A DNA stretch of 35,199 nucleotides from Verrucomicrobiota bacterium (GTDB lineage Bacteria > Verrucomicrobiota > Verrucomicrobiia > Chthoniobacterales > UBA10450). Under the pieces are notes generated by a model. It saw only the letters and a list, made by a program, of their open reading frames with translations. It had not been told where the DNA came from and made no database searches. Location: positions 1 to 35,199 of the forward strand of contig QHOS01000031.1 in assembly GCA_003219415.1 (NCBI GenBank), in the 5' to 3' direction. The translations under genes were made by a program, and so were the position numbers. Positions 1 to 7,123 of the stretch are shown piece by piece; position 1 is the stretch's first letter, and each line of letters starts with the position of its first letter.

Positions 1-810
1 TCTAAACCTGGAACTGGCAACGGTCAGATCCTCGATAATGTAACTGACGTAACACGAATCACCAGCCAACCCATCTACACGCACTACAACGTTATACCGG
101 TGGTCGATGTTTATGGCGGAGTTGGAGGCAGAGATCTCGGTGGAGTGCTAAGTGACATTAGGCCGATCGTTGCGCAGGCCCAGAAGACCGCGCCGCAAGG
201 CGTCAGTATTGTTCTGCGCGGACAAGCAGCGACGATGAGTTCGAGCTTTCTCGGACTGGGCATAGGAATGTTAGTGGCGATTGCCCTAATTTATTTACTG
301 CTCGTTGTGAACTTCCAGAGCTGGCTCGACCCATTCATTATTTTAACGGCATTGACCGGTGCCCTCGCGGGTGTGATTTGGGGGCTGCATGTTACGAGTA
401 CAACTTTAAGCGTGCCGGCTATGATGGGTGCGATCATGTGTCTCGGTGTCGCGACTGCGAACTCTGTTTTGGTCGTGACCTTTGCCCGCACTCACCTTCA
501 GGAAGGAATGGATTCGGTGAAAGCGGCCTGGGAAGCCGGCACCGGCCGTTTGCGCCCAGTGATCATGACGGCGACGGCAATGATCATCGGAATGTTACCA
601 ATGGCGCTTGGTCTTGGTGAAGGCGGCGAGCAGAACGCGCCGCTCGGGCGCGCGGTCATTGGCGGTCTCATGCTCGCAACCGTCGCGACGCTACTTTTTG
701 TGCCTGTGGTATTCAGCCTGTTGCACCGCCAACCAGCCGACACTGCCAAGGCAGAACCGAAAGAAAATGTTCCATCAACGGTCCTTGAGGCCGTCTCCTC
801 CGCAACCTAA
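1..810 (+). CDS. RND efflux transporter, C-terminal part (5' truncated by window)
   Basis: The frame is open from base 1, so only about the last 269 residues are visible. They contain the end of the second periplasmic porter region and then the terminal membrane bundle of an AcrB/HAE1-type pump: hydrophobic segments at roughly residues 85-100, 108-126, 131-158, 180-200 and 213-235, the expected pattern for TM8-12. The segment GVATANSVLVVTFAR lies where many HAE1 pumps have a G-x-x-x-KN-A-I-L motif. Proton-driven export of drugs or other small molecules is the family role. The membrane-fusion gene follows 16 bp downstream, so the two are probably co-transcribed. The order (pump first, adaptor second) is the reverse of the common acrAB arrangement. 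No outer-membrane channel gene follows in the window. The substrate cannot be predicted. Confidence 0.93.
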   Translation, partial: SKPGTGNGQILDNVTDVTRITSQPIYTHYNVIPVVDVYGGVGGRDLGGVLSDIRPIVAQAQKTAPQGVSIVLRGQAATMSSSFLGLGIGMLVAIALIYLLLVVNFQSWLDPFIILTALTGALAGVIWGLHVTSTTLSVPAMMGAIMCLGVATANSVLVVTFARTHLQEGMDSVKAAWEAGTGRLRPVIMTATAMIIGMLPMALGLGEGGEQNAPLGRAVIGGLMLATVATLLFVPVVFSLLHRQPADTAKAEPKENVPSTVLEAVSSAT

Positions 811-826
811 ACACACCCCTCTATAC

Positions 827-2047
827 ATGAGCACAACTACCCCTACCGACAGCGTTAGCTCCGACGAACAAAAAACAGGCCCCGTCCAGCCTCGCCGGAG
901 ACATCGTTTTATCCTGATGTCAGGTGGAGCAATGCTTCTGGTCGCATTGGTCGGTGGCTTTGTTCCCCAATTCCGGCAGCGGCAAACAGCTGCGGCTGAT
1001 ACTAAGGAGTTGGCGATCCCGACCGTGGAGGTGGTTTCGCCAACCGCTACCACACCGCGAAGTGGGCTTAACTTACCAGCTGAAGTCAAACCATGGCAGG
1101 AAGCATCTATCTTTGCACGGGTCAACGGATACCTAAAAGACTGGCTCGTGGATATCGGCGCGCACGTCGAGAAAGACCAGTTGCTCGCCGAGATCGACAC
1201 CCCTGATCTGGATCAGCAGCTTGCGCAAGCTCGCTCGCAGGCTGTGCTGGCGAAAAAAAATTTGGAACAAGCCAAAAAGACGAACACGAAATGGCAGGAG
1301 TTATACAAACAAGGTGTCGTTTCCCAACTTGATGCCGAGAACACCGACACTTCGCAGGGCACGAACCAGGCCAACACCGAAGCATTTGCGGCCAATCTTC
1401 GTTTCCTCGAACAGGAAGTCGCCTTCAAACGTGTGACCGCGCCTTTCGCTGGTATCATCACGGTCCGTAACGTGAACGTCGGCGACCTGATTACCGCGAA
1501 CAATACGAGCTTCGAAATGTTTCACATTCAACAAACAGATCCTCTGCGCGTTTATTTTCGTATCCCGCAGGAGGACGCAGCGAACATCACGGTGGGACAA
1601 ACCTTCGACGTTCAGGTCGGTGCGGAAAGCGCAAAGACGTATCCCGGGAAAGTGATCTCCACGTCGGGAGCCGTCTCCCCCGATTCCCGAACGATGCTTG
1701 TCGAGTTACAAGTGGAAAACGGGAAGAACGAAATCCTGCCTGGCAGCTATGCCACTGTTCGGGTGCCACAGGTTGCTTTAGGGAAATTGGTTACCTTGCC
1801 TGATAATACACTCATATTTCGCGAGAAGAGTGTCCAAGTCGGCGTCGTGGACGCCAAGGGCGTCGTCCAACTCCGCGACGTCAAAGTCGGACGGGACTTT
1901 GGTGTACAATCCGAGATCCTGAGCGGAGTTACCGAATCCGACAAGGTAATCGTCAATCCATCCGATTCTCTTACTACGGGAACAATAGTCCGCGTCGCGC
2001 CATCAGCAGCGCCCGGCCAAAGCCCTACGCCTTCTGCACCAAAGTAG
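827..2047 (+). CDS. RND efflux membrane-fusion protein (HlyD/AcrA family)
   Basis: Periplasmic adaptor that couples an inner-membrane RND pump to an outer-membrane channel. The ATG at 827 is preferred (406 aa), because the open frame upstream overlaps the pump gene. A basic cytosolic N-terminus is followed by one membrane anchor at about residues 28-45. Then come a biotinyl/lipoyl-like half motif (KPWQEASIFARVNGYL), a coiled-coil hairpin rich in Gln/Ala/Lys around residues 130-200, the returning lipoyl half (FKRVTAPFAGIITVRNVNVGD), and beta-barrel and membrane-proximal domains. The tail is Pro/Ser/Ala rich. There is no lipobox cysteine, so it is anchored by the N-terminal helix, not by lipid. 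It sits 16 bp after the pump gene with no room for a promoter, which supports one operon. Confidence 0.93.
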   Translation: MSTTTPTDSVSSDEQKTGPVQPRRRHRFILMSGGAMLLVALVGGFVPQFRQRQTAAADTKELAIPTVEVVSPTATTPRSGLNLPAEVKPWQEASIFARVNGYLKDWLVDIGAHVEKDQLLAEIDTPDLDQQLAQARSQAVLAKKNLEQAKKTNTKWQELYKQGVVSQLDAENTDTSQGTNQANTEAFAANLRFLEQEVAFKRVTAPFAGIITVRNVNVGDLITANNTSFEMFHIQQTDPLRVYFRIPQEDAANITVGQTFDVQVGAESAKTYPGKVISTSGAVSPDSRTMLVELQVENGKNEILPGSYATVRVPQVALGKLVTLPDNTLIFREKSVQVGVVDAKGVVQLRDVKVGRDFGVQSEILSGVTESDKVIVNPSDSLTTGTIVRVAPSAAPGQSPTPSAPK

Positions 2048-2297
2048 CCAAAAAATAGCGGTCTTCGGGCATGAACCCATGTGAGCCGCCGGTCAGAACG
2101 TCGTCGTGACGGAAGGTTATAGACAGATGCACAGCGGCAAGTGCGCTTCCGCGTTGCCCTCACCATGGACCTATAAACTTTTGGGCCGTGAACGAACAAG
2201 AACGGGAGAAAATCGGAATATGACGACTCCCGCAAATCAAAAGTCATCAGCCAAGCAGCCATCGTAACCGGCGCGCCTGGCGGAATCGAAGATCTCT
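2048..2297. other. Gene-free stretch upstream of the first leader element
   Basis: No convincing coding frame is present. There are short weak dyads, such as GGGCATGAACCC near 2068, but no T-run terminator. I see nothing else that can be supported before the leader element that begins at about 2298. Confidence 0.4.
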
Positions 2298-2350
2298 CTC
2301 TACCTCCAAAGAGGGAGCCCGCATCACCGCGTTGGTGGTACAACAAAATC
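2298..2350 (+). promoter_or_regulatory. Two-hairpin leader element, copy D
   Basis: Most divergent of four related copies. Hairpin 1 is CTC-ta-CCTC, loop caaa, GAGG-GAG (2298-2317), seven pairs with a two-base bulge. Hairpin 2 is ATCACC, loop gcgtt, GGTGGT (2323-2339), six pairs including one G-T. The AAAATC box is at 2345-2350. The distance from the first G of GAGGGA (2311) to AAAATC is 34 nt, the same as in copies A and B. The box starts 58 nt before the ATG at 2403. CCAAAGAGGGA is shared exactly with copy B. Its function is unknown, and the constant spacing suggests a 5' leader. Confidence 0.6.
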
Positions 2351-2402
2351 CTACTAACGCGCCTGAGTGGCGCCCATTACGGCGTCCGTAGCGTGAACGG
2401 CA

Positions 2403-3404
2403 ATGAATACAAGAATAAAAAATGGAGGTGAAGTTACGAAAAAGAGTTTGTTTGCATCTATTTTTATGGTCCTCCCGTTCGTATTCGTCTGCTTTGGGCT
2501 TTCGCCCGCAGTGCGAGCGGTTGTCCCGGCCCCGGACGGCGGCTATCCGGGCTTCAACACGGCTGAGGGGACTAATGCCCTGTTCAGCCTTACAAGCGGC
2601 GTTGGAAACAACGCCATTGGTTTTCAGGCGCTCTTGCACAACACAACCGGAATCCACAACACGGCCGATGGTTTTGCCGCGATGTCTAGAACCACGACGG
2701 GACAGCATAACACGGCCACCGGTGACGAGGCGCTCGGCAGCAATACAACCGGCAGTTTCAACACAGCGGATGGCGCTCATTCGTTGGAAAACAACACGGG
2801 CACCGGCAACACGGCCTTAGGCTTTGCGGCCGGCGCCAACGTCACCACGGCCACTAACGTTATCTGTCTCGGGGCCGGGGTCCTTGGTGCGAACGAAAAC
2901 AACAGCTGCTTTATCGGCAACGTCTTCAATCGAACCTCCGCTGTGGGAGCGGCGGTTTTCGTTAATTCAAGTGGTAAGCTCGGCACGATTACTTCCTCGA
3001 GGCGGTTCAAAGAAGAGATTGAGCCGATGGCACAGGCCAGCGAAGGACTCTTTGCGCTCAAACCAGTGACTTTCCGTTACAAGAAAGGGATAGATCCCCA
3101 GAGGATTCCACAGTTTGGGCTGGTGGCCGAGGACGTGGAAGCGGTCAATCCGGACTTGGTGGTCCGTGATGAGGAGGGCAAAGTGAACACCGTGCGCTAC
3201 GACGCAGTGAACGCGATGCTACTGAACGAATTCCTCAAAGAGCATCGCAAAGTGGAAGAATTGAGCTCCATGGTGGCGGAGCAGCGCAAGGAGGTTAATG
3301 CTCTTGCAGCGGCTGTGAAAGAGCAGGCTGCGCAAGTCCAGAAGGTGAGCGCGCAGGTTGAGCTAAGCAAAGCTGAGCCACAAATGGTCTTTAACAAGCA
3401 GTAG
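2403..3404 (+). CDS. Exported protein with beta-roll-type repeats and C-terminal S74 intramolecular chaperone domain
   Basis: 333 aa. The signal peptide has a hydrophobic core at about residues 18-33 and a likely cut after AVRA (residue 39). Residues 60-146 carry four or five repeats of about 21 residues with the pattern N-T-A-x-G-x-x-A-L, like left-handed beta-roll or YadA-head repeats. From about residue 190 a Peptidase_S74 (endosialidase-type chaperone) domain follows. Its entry motif SSRRFKEEI corresponds to the S-D-x-R-x-K-E-x-I motif where autocleavage occurs in phage proteins, with Ser198 or Ser199 as candidate. Residues 275-322 form a coiled coil, suggesting a trimer. It is probably a cell-surface fibre. 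Start choice is ambiguous: a good GGAGG at 2424-2428 stands 7 nt before an ACG codon (2436), not before the ATG at 2403. The leader element spacing favours 2403. Confidence 0.85.
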   Translation: MNTRIKNGGEVTKKSLFASIFMVLPFVFVCFGLSPAVRAVVPAPDGGYPGFNTAEGTNALFSLTSGVGNNAIGFQALLHNTTGIHNTADGFAAMSRTTTGQHNTATGDEALGSNTTGSFNTADGAHSLENNTGTGNTALGFAAGANVTTATNVICLGAGVLGANENNSCFIGNVFNRTSAVGAAVFVNSSGKLGTITSSRRFKEEIEPMAQASEGLFALKPVTFRYKKGIDPQRIPQFGLVAEDVEAVNPDLVVRDEEGKVNTVRYDAVNAMLLNEFLKEHRKVEELSSMVAEQRKEVNALAAAVKEQAAQVQKVSAQVELSKAEPQMVFNKQ

Positions 3405-3445
3405 CGCGCATTTGCTGCTGCGCAATCACAGCATTCGATCCGCCT

Positions 3446-3459
3446 CGGCTAAGAAGCCG
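3446..3459 (+). terminator. Weak hairpin after the S74 gene
   Basis: CGGCT, loop aaga, AGCCG forms a five-pair hairpin 42 nt after the stop codon. No T-run follows, so it is only a weak candidate for a terminator or mRNA 3' stabiliser. Confidence 0.25.
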
Positions 3460-3550
3460 CCCGACTCTTCGTACGTAACCTATCTCAAATAAAGAAGCGC
3501 ATCACCTCACAGGCAGCATGACAACATCCCATGGCCGGCCCAGGAGAAAA

Positions 3551-4090
3551 ATGGCTATGACTAATTTGGTGTCGACACTTTGCCTCGTCCCGTTGTGCAG
3601 TGCGATCTTTCTCGGCTCAGGCATACTAGCTGCAGCACAGAAGTCCGGCCTAGATGGAACCTACATCGTAGACGAAACCGACAGCGACAATGTGAATGAG
3701 GTGATCGAGGAGGCGGTGGGAAAGCTGAACTTCCTGACGCGAGATATCGCTCGAGGGCGCCTCAAGAAACTGAACCCCGCTTACCGCCAGGTAGCCATCA
3801 CTTCCTCTCCGAATGAAATCAGCGTCACCGTGGATAACCAGCCGCCGTTACGGACACCGGCGAAGGGTGCACCTGTCGCTTGGGTTGGTCCTGACGGAGG
3901 AAAAGTGAACGCTAGCATGCAGTTGGCAGGCCGGCGTTTGGCGCAGACATTCACGTCAGCAGACGGGCGCAGAGTTAATGATTACACTCTAAGCCCTGAT
4001 GGCCGGACGCTGACAATGCAAGTGACAGAAACGAGCCCCCGACTGTCTCAAACTATCACGTACAAACAAGTTTACAGACGAGTCTCCTGA
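3551..4090 (+). CDS. Exported protein of unknown function (about 179 aa)
   Basis: The ATG at 3551 is chosen because AGGAG (3542-3546) lies just upstream. An earlier in-frame ATG at 3518 would add 11 residues that spoil the signal peptide. Residues 5-29 form a signal sequence ending near LAAAQ. The mature part is small and mostly beta-strand-like. A conserved-looking helical section (DNVNEVIEEAVGKLNFLTRD) is followed by alternating strands, a calycin-like or lipocalin-like layout, but I do not recognise the family. There are no cysteines in the mature part and no catalytic motif. It has its own spacing on both sides, and no copy of the leader element was found before it. The stop codon overlaps the start of a structured 3' segment. 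Confidence 0.75.
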   Translation: MAMTNLVSTLCLVPLCSAIFLGSGILAAAQKSGLDGTYIVDETDSDNVNEVIEEAVGKLNFLTRDIARGRLKKLNPAYRQVAITSSPNEISVTVDNQPPLRTPAKGAPVAWVGPDGGKVNASMQLAGRRLAQTFTSADGRRVNDYTLSPDGRTLTMQVTETSPRLSQTITYKQVYRRVS

Positions 4091-4152
4091 AAAGGATGCC
4101 GACGGATCTGCTGTCCGAGTAAGGGCACGACCCGTGGTTTGTCATCCTTTTC
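4089..4152 (+). ncRNA. Structured segment closed by a 10-bp perfect stem (possible 3'-UTR RNA or terminator)
   Basis: GAAAAGGATG (4089-4098) is perfectly complementary to CATCCTTTTC (4143-4152). Inside are CGGA/TCCG (4103-4106 with 4114-4117) and CACG, loop acc, CGTG (4126-4136), giving a three-way-junction layout. It begins inside the stop codon of the preceding gene. The 3' strand ends in TTTTC, so a terminator is one reading and a small RNA another. The pairing is visible in the sequence; the function is inference. Confidence 0.45.
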
Positions 4153-4404
4153 GCCTCAATGATTTCTTACGTCTACATTCCCGATCCGTGGTACGCTCCC
4201 GTGTAGTCCCGGGGTCCCAGGTGATACTCCCTCATTCGAAATAGCTTTAAACAGCAACGACGTAACCGGAGTCGGATAAATGTGCATTCACAATACTGGT
4301 CGTACGGATAGTAATAGTTGATCAAGGGAGTTGAGGAACATCTGCCAGCGCGCACCGGGTTTTGATCCAGAGGTGGCTAGAAGGAACGCCCATTCTACTC
4401 AGTG
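4153..4404. other. Gene-free stretch
   Basis: There is no convincing gene. A 60-codon minus-strand frame at 4173-4355 has no plausible start context and low-complexity composition, and was not accepted. Nothing else is recognisable before the leader element at 4405. Confidence 0.4.
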
Positions 4405-4458
4405 AGTCTCCCTCAAAGGGGATAAGCCTGCTTCCCTCACCTGCAGCAGAAGAAAATC
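4405..4458 (+). promoter_or_regulatory. Two-hairpin leader element, copy C
   Basis: Hairpin 1 has the same geometry as copies A and B: G-T-C, bulged T, C-C, a seven-base loop, then G-G-G-A-T (4406-4423), with a G-T pair where A and B have C-G and G-C. Hairpin 2 is CTGCT/AGCAG (4428-4432 with 4445-4449) with a longer loop. The AAAATC box is at 4453-4458, followed by TCAC as in copy A. The box starts 54 nt before the ATG at 4507. Confidence 0.65.
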
Positions 4459-4506
4459 TCACGAGTGCAGACTGGCCGCCATAGGATTCCGGCTGAAGGG
4501 TGAATT

Positions 4507-4947
4507 ATGAAAATATTAAATCACGTTTCAAGTAAACTAATCATGGTTGCAATCGCATGCAGCTTTGCTGCAGGCACCCCCATTCAGGCGCGAGTGGCCA
4601 GATCGAACTCTGCCTCGGCCCGTTCTGAGGATGATGCTCGTTTGATTGTTTCCAGGGCAGCCAATTTTGGGACTTTCCAGTACCTCATCTTGTTTGTCGA
4701 TGGTGTACAGGTTGCGGATTTGGGGCTTGGTCAGAATTACGATGCGGTGTTGCCCCCCGGGCAGCATGTCTTGTCGGTAAGCACGACTCCACAGGGCTAT
4801 CGACGTACACCGCCGACTCGACGTCGCGTTAACCTAGAACCCGGCGAGACGTACGCATTTACCGCGTTCTGGAAAAACTCTTACAAGGCTTACCTCTATA
4901 GGAACGGCAGCTCCAAGAGAATCATCACACCGAGCGACCCAGGCTAA
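4507..4947 (+). CDS. Small exported protein, DUF2846-like
   Basis: 146 aa. Signal peptide at residues 1-29 (cut near IQARVA). The mature domain has the strand pattern of DUF2846/PEGA-like modules: LILFVDGVQVADL (a named surface strand with VDG), then LPPGQHVLSV (the turn typical of such domains), then PGETYAFTAFW and YKAYLYRNG. Domains of this kind are usually periplasmic or surface-bound and their ligands are unknown. The assignment is by pattern only. GAAGGG stands about 6-10 nt before the ATG. The leader element copy C lies just upstream. The next gene begins 13 nt after the stop, so co-transcription is likely. Confidence 0.78.
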   Translation: MKILNHVSSKLIMVAIACSFAAGTPIQARVARSNSASARSEDDARLIVSRAANFGTFQYLILFVDGVQVADLGLGQNYDAVLPPGQHVLSVSTTPQGYRRTPPTRRRVNLEPGETYAFTAFWKNSYKAYLYRNGSSKRIITPSDPG

Positions 4948-4960
4948 GAGGAGAAAACCG

Positions 4961-5368
4961 ATGAGCTCTACCGGTGATGACCCTTCCGGCTACACAAGGC
5001 GTAGGTTTCTAACACTTAGCATCGCTTCGGGCGCATCAGCATCGCTTTTGCTTTCTCGTACCTCTGCTGAGGGTGATAAGCTACCACCATCAAAACCGAC
5101 TACATACAATGGCAGCACCGATCCTTACCCGATACCCTGGCTGGATAAGAACGGCAGTCATAATCAGCCGGCTGGCCCACAGTTGGAGCCGTCGCACATC
5201 TACCATTTCAAAGGGCGCGTCGCCCGATGCGCCAATTTCGCAGGCATGGGCACTGACAATAAAGGTAACCGAATTGCCTTTGGCACCCCCACAACCGACT
5301 ACGGATTTATGCAGGGAGAATACTTCGCGGGACGCGCTGCGCAGATGGGGGCATTCACTCACATATGA
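4961..5368 (+). CDS. Tat-exported protein of unknown function
   Basis: 135 aa. The N-terminus has a twin-arginine motif (TRRRFLTLS, residues 12-20), then a hydrophobic run and a likely cut near residue 36, which predicts folded export. The mature part holds a compact domain (from YHFKGRVA, about residue 83, to GAFTHI at the end), with G-x-G-T-D-N-K-G-N-R and GTPTTDYGFMQGEY as striking motifs. I recall similar short uncharacterised proteins but cannot name a family. GAGGAG (4948-4953) precedes the ATG at good spacing. The stop TGA (5366-5368) overlaps an ATG (5365-5367) that starts the next, broken, gene. Reading through this TGA would continue in the same frame into that gene's coding region. 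Confidence 0.8.
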   Translation: MSSTGDDPSGYTRRRFLTLSIASGASASLLLSRTSAEGDKLPPSKPTTYNGSTDPYPIPWLDKNGSHNQPAGPQLEPSHIYHFKGRVARCANFAGMGTDNKGNRIAFGTPTTDYGFMQGEYFAGRAAQMGAFTHI

Positions 5369-5812
5369 CTGACATTATTTCAGGGGCAGGCTGCTCCTCA
5401 AAATCAGATTCACGATTTTCATCCTCCAATTGCGCCTTCGGGGCTGTATTGGGTCGTTCCAATTCCCAAAGGGGACCTTGTCATTAGCCCTGACGGGCAG
5501 ACCGCAACGCTCGAGATGGAGAATGTTGCGGTTGTTGATCAACCGAAGTGGCCCCGCCTTGATGCCGTAGGCACACCAGGCATTATGGATTTCAGGATGA
5601 TTTGGAAGGCGACGGATGAAAAAATCATTTATGATGATCCACAGAAGCAATTCCGGGTGGAAGGTTACCGCGCTACCGCACAGCTTGAGGCGCAGGTTAA
5701 GGTACCATCAATAGATTTCTCGTGGAAATCCGACCCTTTATCGACGTCGCAGGCCCATTTTGCGGTCATCGGGGATGAAGTGAATGGCCGATACTACACT
5801 CCAGTGAGGTAG
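5365..5812 (+). pseudogene. Translationally coupled partner of the Tat protein, frameshifted at a G4 run
   Basis: An ATG overlapping the previous stop (ATGA) begins MTDIISG, and this frame soon closes. The frame that looks coding from 5387 to 5812 (QAAPQNQIHDFHPPIAPSG and onward to YYTPVR) is displaced by one base. Removing one G from GGGG at 5383-5386 would join them into one protein of about 148 aa. The likely causes are a real frameshift mutation, a sequencing error, or +1 slippage on GGG-G. The G run is also the 5' arm of a six-pair hairpin (5383-5388 with 5392-5397). An internal ATG at 5516 could still give a 98-aa fragment. The motif IHDFHPP with following strands is conserved-looking, but the function is unknown. 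Confidence 0.55.
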
Positions 5813-5933
5813 TTTGTTATTGGCTGTGACGGCCGGCCGCAGGTTTGTCGCTGTAAGCAAAGCGGCTAGATTCGTTGTCGACTGTGCGGGGATGCTTCAG
5901 CGCCCGGCGAGTTGTGCAAGTGGAACCCTAACG

Positions 5934-6632
5934 ATGACATCGTGGCTCACACGCTTCCGTAGCAGCTGGTTGCTACCGGCTGTCTTGAGCACGACGGCAG
6001 GCGCAGTCGATGTTATCGGCTTTCTTGCGCTTGGCGGGTTGTTCACCGCCCACATCACCGGGAACGTGGTAATCGTGGCCGCGCATTACGTAACCGGTGG
6101 TTTTAGTCAGATCGGCCCGCTCCTGGCGGTCCCGGTCTTCATGGCAGTGCTAGGCCTGGTGACGCTGGCGTCCGACGCGATTGTGCGGACCGGGATGTCC
6201 CCACTGCGACCGTTGCTGCTGCTGCAAACTGCACTCCTCATCGGGTTTCTAGGACTGGGTGTCGGTTTTGGCCGCTTCCCCGATGCCAACAGTTCGATGG
6301 CTGTGCTCGCGGGCATGCTCGGAGTCGCCGCCATGGCGACCCAGAATGTGCTGGTGAAGCTCGCCCTCAAAGGCGTGCCGTCTACCGCGGTAATGACAAC
6401 GAACATCACTCAACTGACTGTCGACCTGGCGACGCTCGCCCGCAGTAGGAGAAACCCCCACGAGCTCGCCCAAGCCGGACGCCGGGCACGCATGACATTG
6501 CCCTGCATAATTGGGTTCGTCGTCGGCTGTGCCGCTGGGGCCGCCTTGGAAGTTAAGTTTAGCCTCTGGGCGCTAGTGCTACCAGTCGCTCTCGCTGTAA
6601 TCGCCATCCCCCTGGGCGAAACGCAAGAGTGA
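5934..6632 (+). CDS. DUF1275 (YoaK-family) multi-pass membrane protein
   Basis: About 232 aa from the ATG at 5934. An earlier in-frame start at 5892 would add 14 residues of poor quality. The protein opens with LPAVLSTTAGAVDVIGFL and FTAHITGNVV, the two blocks that mark DUF1275: a small-residue helix with an acidic residue, then the T-G-N motif. Six hydrophobic segments follow, with GVAAMATQNVLVKLALKGVPSTAVMTTN matching the second family block, here cited by its limits A-M-A-T-Q-N and T-T-N. The biochemical role is not known; transport of small molecules is usually guessed. It stands alone, with leader element copy A starting three bases after its stop codon. Confidence 0.88.
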   Translation: MTSWLTRFRSSWLLPAVLSTTAGAVDVIGFLALGGLFTAHITGNVVIVAAHYVTGGFSQIGPLLAVPVFMAVLGLVTLASDAIVRTGMSPLRPLLLLQTALLIGFLGLGVGFGRFPDANSSMAVLAGMLGVAAMATQNVLVKLALKGVPSTAVMTTNITQLTVDLATLARSRRNPHELAQAGRRARMTLPCIIGFVVGCAAGAALEVKFSLWALVLPVALAVIAIPLGETQE

Positions 6633-6634
6633 TA

Positions 6635-6703
6635 GCTCTTCCGAATGAGGGAGCGTAGATCACTTCTCAAGTGCTGTTTAAAAATCTCACGCCTACCCGA
6701 TAG
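6635..6703 (+). promoter_or_regulatory. Two-hairpin leader element, copy A
   Basis: Aligns to copy B over 69 nt without a gap, 49 identities by hand count. Hairpin 1 is GCTC, bulged T, TC, seven-base loop, GG-GAGC (6635-6654). Hairpin 2 is CACTT, loop ctc, AAGTG (6661-6673), a perfect five-pair stem. The AAAATC box is at 6681-6686. The stem changes relative to copy B are compensatory (C-G for G-C in hairpin 1; A-T for G-C and T-A for C-G in hairpin 2). The box starts 56 nt before the ATG at 6737. Confidence 0.7.
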
Positions 6704-6736
6704 CTCTGAGCTAACCAATTGCAATATCGTGGTAGT

Positions 6737-7102
6737 ATGGACAATCCACGGTTTAATGACGGCCCCACGCGGCGCGCGATCTCGCGTTCTACGACCGGAG
6801 CGTATTCCCAACGGATTCGAATGCCTGAACTCGGCTGCCGCGCTGGTTCAGCAAGCTCAGGGCAAAAGAGAATTTTTGCGATCGTCTCGCCACCTATCGC
6901 AACTCCAGTTGAGGGCAAAACGATGCGACGCATTGTCATTTTCGACAATCATCCCGATAGCCTGCGTCTGGTCTTACAGTTCGGTCTAGATCCAGACAGT
7001 GATGAGGCTGCCTCGCGACGGGAAATGCGGACGTCCATCACTTGTGGGTTGATTTTGATCGCAATGCTCGTAGCAGCACTGCTTTGGCCGTTGTGTTGGT
7101 AA
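6737..7102 (+). CDS. Small protein with C-terminal membrane segment, unknown function
   Basis: 121 aa from the ATG at 6737, chosen because the leader element upstream keeps its usual distance to this codon. The first 60 residues are Arg/Ser rich and not recognisable. From residue 63 the sequence becomes convincing: MRRIVIFDNHPDSLRLVLQ, then a linker, then one hydrophobic helix (about residues 104-120) ending in LCW. A second start at 6923, with GAGGG (6911-6915) at good spacing, would give just this 59-aa part, and it may be the true product. I believe similar small proteins recur in related genomes, but I cannot name a function. Confidence 0.5.
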   Translation: MDNPRFNDGPTRRAISRSTTGAYSQRIRMPELGCRAGSASSGQKRIFAIVSPPIATPVEGKTMRRIVIFDNHPDSLRLVLQFGLDPDSDEAASRREMRTSITCGLILIAMLVAALLWPLCW

Positions 7103-7123
7103 CTGGCACAATAGCCGAAACTG

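Noticed and set aside
1747-2346. Long minus-strand open frame over the end of the adaptor gene
   Set aside because: Antisense shadow of a clear membrane-fusion gene; no plausible product.
3404-3551. A fifth copy of the leader element before the gene at 3551
   Set aside because: No AAAATC box or GAGGGA at the expected distances from 3518 or 3551.
4173-4355. 60-codon minus-strand open frame
   Set aside because: No family resemblance, no ribosome site, and odd composition; likely chance.
5366-5368. In-frame TGA as selenocysteine codon joining the two reading frames
   Set aside because: The hairpin after it carries no bacterial SECIS-like bulged U or GGUC loop that I can see, and the overlapped ATG plus one-base shift explains the pattern more simply.
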